A stretch of 48,028 bases of DNA from NCBI GenBank assembly GCA_026709985.1, contig JAPORY010000109.1, positions 1 through 48,028 on the forward strand, in the 5' to 3' direction. This stretch comes from Aestuariivita sp. Its GTDB lineage: Bacteria; Pseudomonadota; Alphaproteobacteria; Rhodobacterales; Rhodobacteraceae. The notes under the pieces were generated by a model, which did not search any database, was not told where the DNA came from, and saw only the letters and a program-made list of their open reading frames with translations. Numbering within the stretch: the stretch's first letter is position 1; every line of letters begins with the position of its first letter. Made by a program: the position numbers and the translations under genes. Below, piece by piece: positions 47,160 to 48,028 of this stretch.

Positions 47160-47897
47160 ATTTCATCCCGTCTTGTTTTTAATTCGAGTTCTCGGCATTC
47201 TAGGCCTTTACGAATCACATTAGGGGCCGAAATGAACCGCTCGCCTTTCCGATCGACTCGGTGCTCACAAAGGTATTATCATCACTCATAGTCTGCCTGT
47301 TTGGGCACAGCCGTCTATCGAATGCAGTCATCGGTCATAGCTGACCTCCTAAATTGTTGAAAAGTGGGCTTGCGCCTACTTGATCATGATTGCGACTTCA
47401 ACACATCATGCCCATTTTCTTGCAAATTATCTTGGGTGATCGCTTTTCGAAATTAACCATCCTTTTTTGGCTTTGGTCAGCTTAGCAGCAAAATCTTGTC
47501 CAATGTTGCCTCACGACTCATAATTCTCTTACTCGGCTAACGGACAGCCGCTTGCCCTTCCATCGAACTCTCACCCACTAAACAGTTAGCCATTAAACTG
47601 GGGATTATTTCTTTTACTAAACAGAGTCGATCCAGCCTCTTGAATTTGCAGTCAAAATCCGTTACCAGAAAGGAGAATCGAGTTCATGCCGATCCTGCCT
47701 CCTGATACCTCGTGACCGCCCCGAAGCATACAGCATTCAGGGCCAAGATGTTCGAAGACACGATGGCTGTCAGAATCTCCCACTCTCTCCCGATTCGGGA
47801 CGTTTTCGCGTTCGCCCAGAGGAAAGGAGACTTGACTACTTGCGATCAATAGGCTTATGATCCGAAATTCGACAAAGAATCACAATAGGAGTCAACC
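47160..47897. other. Gap near the right edge with no supported gene
   Basis: About 740 bases with short frames only. Nothing recognised. Confidence 0.4.
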
Positions 47898-48028
47898 ATG
47901 AATGTCCTGAACTCTCTCTCTCTCCCCCCCCCCCCCCCCCCCGCGCGGGGGGGGGGGGGGGGGTGTTTTTTTTTTTTGACGCCCGGGAGGGGGAAGTTGC
48001 CGACCCCCCCACGCGCAAACACAAAAAG
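47898..48028 (+). other. Gene start running into low-complexity contig end
   Basis: ATG 47898 has AGGAG six bases upstream and begins MNVLNSLSL, then the sequence becomes a CT repeat, 19 C (47924-47942), GCGC, 17 G (47947-47963) and 12 T (47966-47977). This looks like an assembly or sequencing artefact, so a real gene is probably cut off here. Confidence 0.6.

Overview
The window reads as a chromosomal segment of an alphaproteobacterium of moderate GC. The main evidence is the compact minus-strand block infA-maf-rng-yacG, an F1-only ATP synthase operon atpH-A-G-D-C without F0 genes, long-form PstC/PstA permeases, a valine-catabolism operon, and a divergent gloB/methyltransferase pair. Genus cannot be read from the sequence. 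Several genes carry single-base frameshifts next to short homopolymers and the last ~110 bases are low-complexity junk, so part of the 'decay' could be sequencing error and the right edge looks like a contig end.

Layout. 0-4.1 kb is a small defence island: a minus-strand two-gene ATPase + TOPRIM/DUF4435 module resembling the PARIS (AriA/AriB) anti-phage system, then a plus-strand nucleotidyltransferase-HEPN fusion bracketed by a ~24-bp inverted repeat. 4.2-8.1 kb is housekeeping: algH/yqgE, a DsbD N-terminal-domain protein, yacG, rng, maf, infA. 8.1-12.7 kb is accessory and mostly decayed: two pairs of inverted duplications (one reaching back to the left window edge), a small RHH-like ORF, a frameshifted muramidase-like remnant, and an intact Fic AMPylase with an unusually ordered palindromic operator array over its promoter. 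12.7-20.7 kb: chaC, a MotA-like/OmpA-coiled-coil motor-like pair, clpA, gloB and a methyltransferase. 20.9-21.3 kb is a transposase remnant, followed by atpHAGDC, prs, and pstSCAB-phoB behind a Pho box (no phoU or phoR present; a decayed minus-strand locus sits between pstB and phoB). 35.5-39 kb: pheT without pheS, and a PHB-depolymerase-like esterase. 39.6-41.9 kb: a 55-aa membrane protein, a decayed Xre/RES toxin-antitoxin locus and a frameshifted small gene. 42-46.3 kb: a CoxE-like VWA protein and the operon isobutyryl-CoA dehydrogenase / 3-hydroxyisobutyryl-CoA hydrolase / 3-hydroxyisobutyrate dehydrogenase. 46.3-48 kb: weak small ORFs and the artefactual end.

How it fits together. The housekeeping blocks handle translation start (infA), RNA turnover (rng), ATP synthesis, phosphate uptake under PhoB, nucleotide precursors (prs), aminoacylation (pheT), proteolysis (clpA), detoxification (gloB, chaC) and valine oxidation. 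The gaps between them carry defence and toxin genes (PARIS-like, MNT-HEPN, Fic, Xre-RES) at different stages from intact to dead. The best candidates for new biology are the PARIS-like pair, the inverted-repeat-flanked MNT-HEPN gene, the Fic operator array and the motor-like pair.
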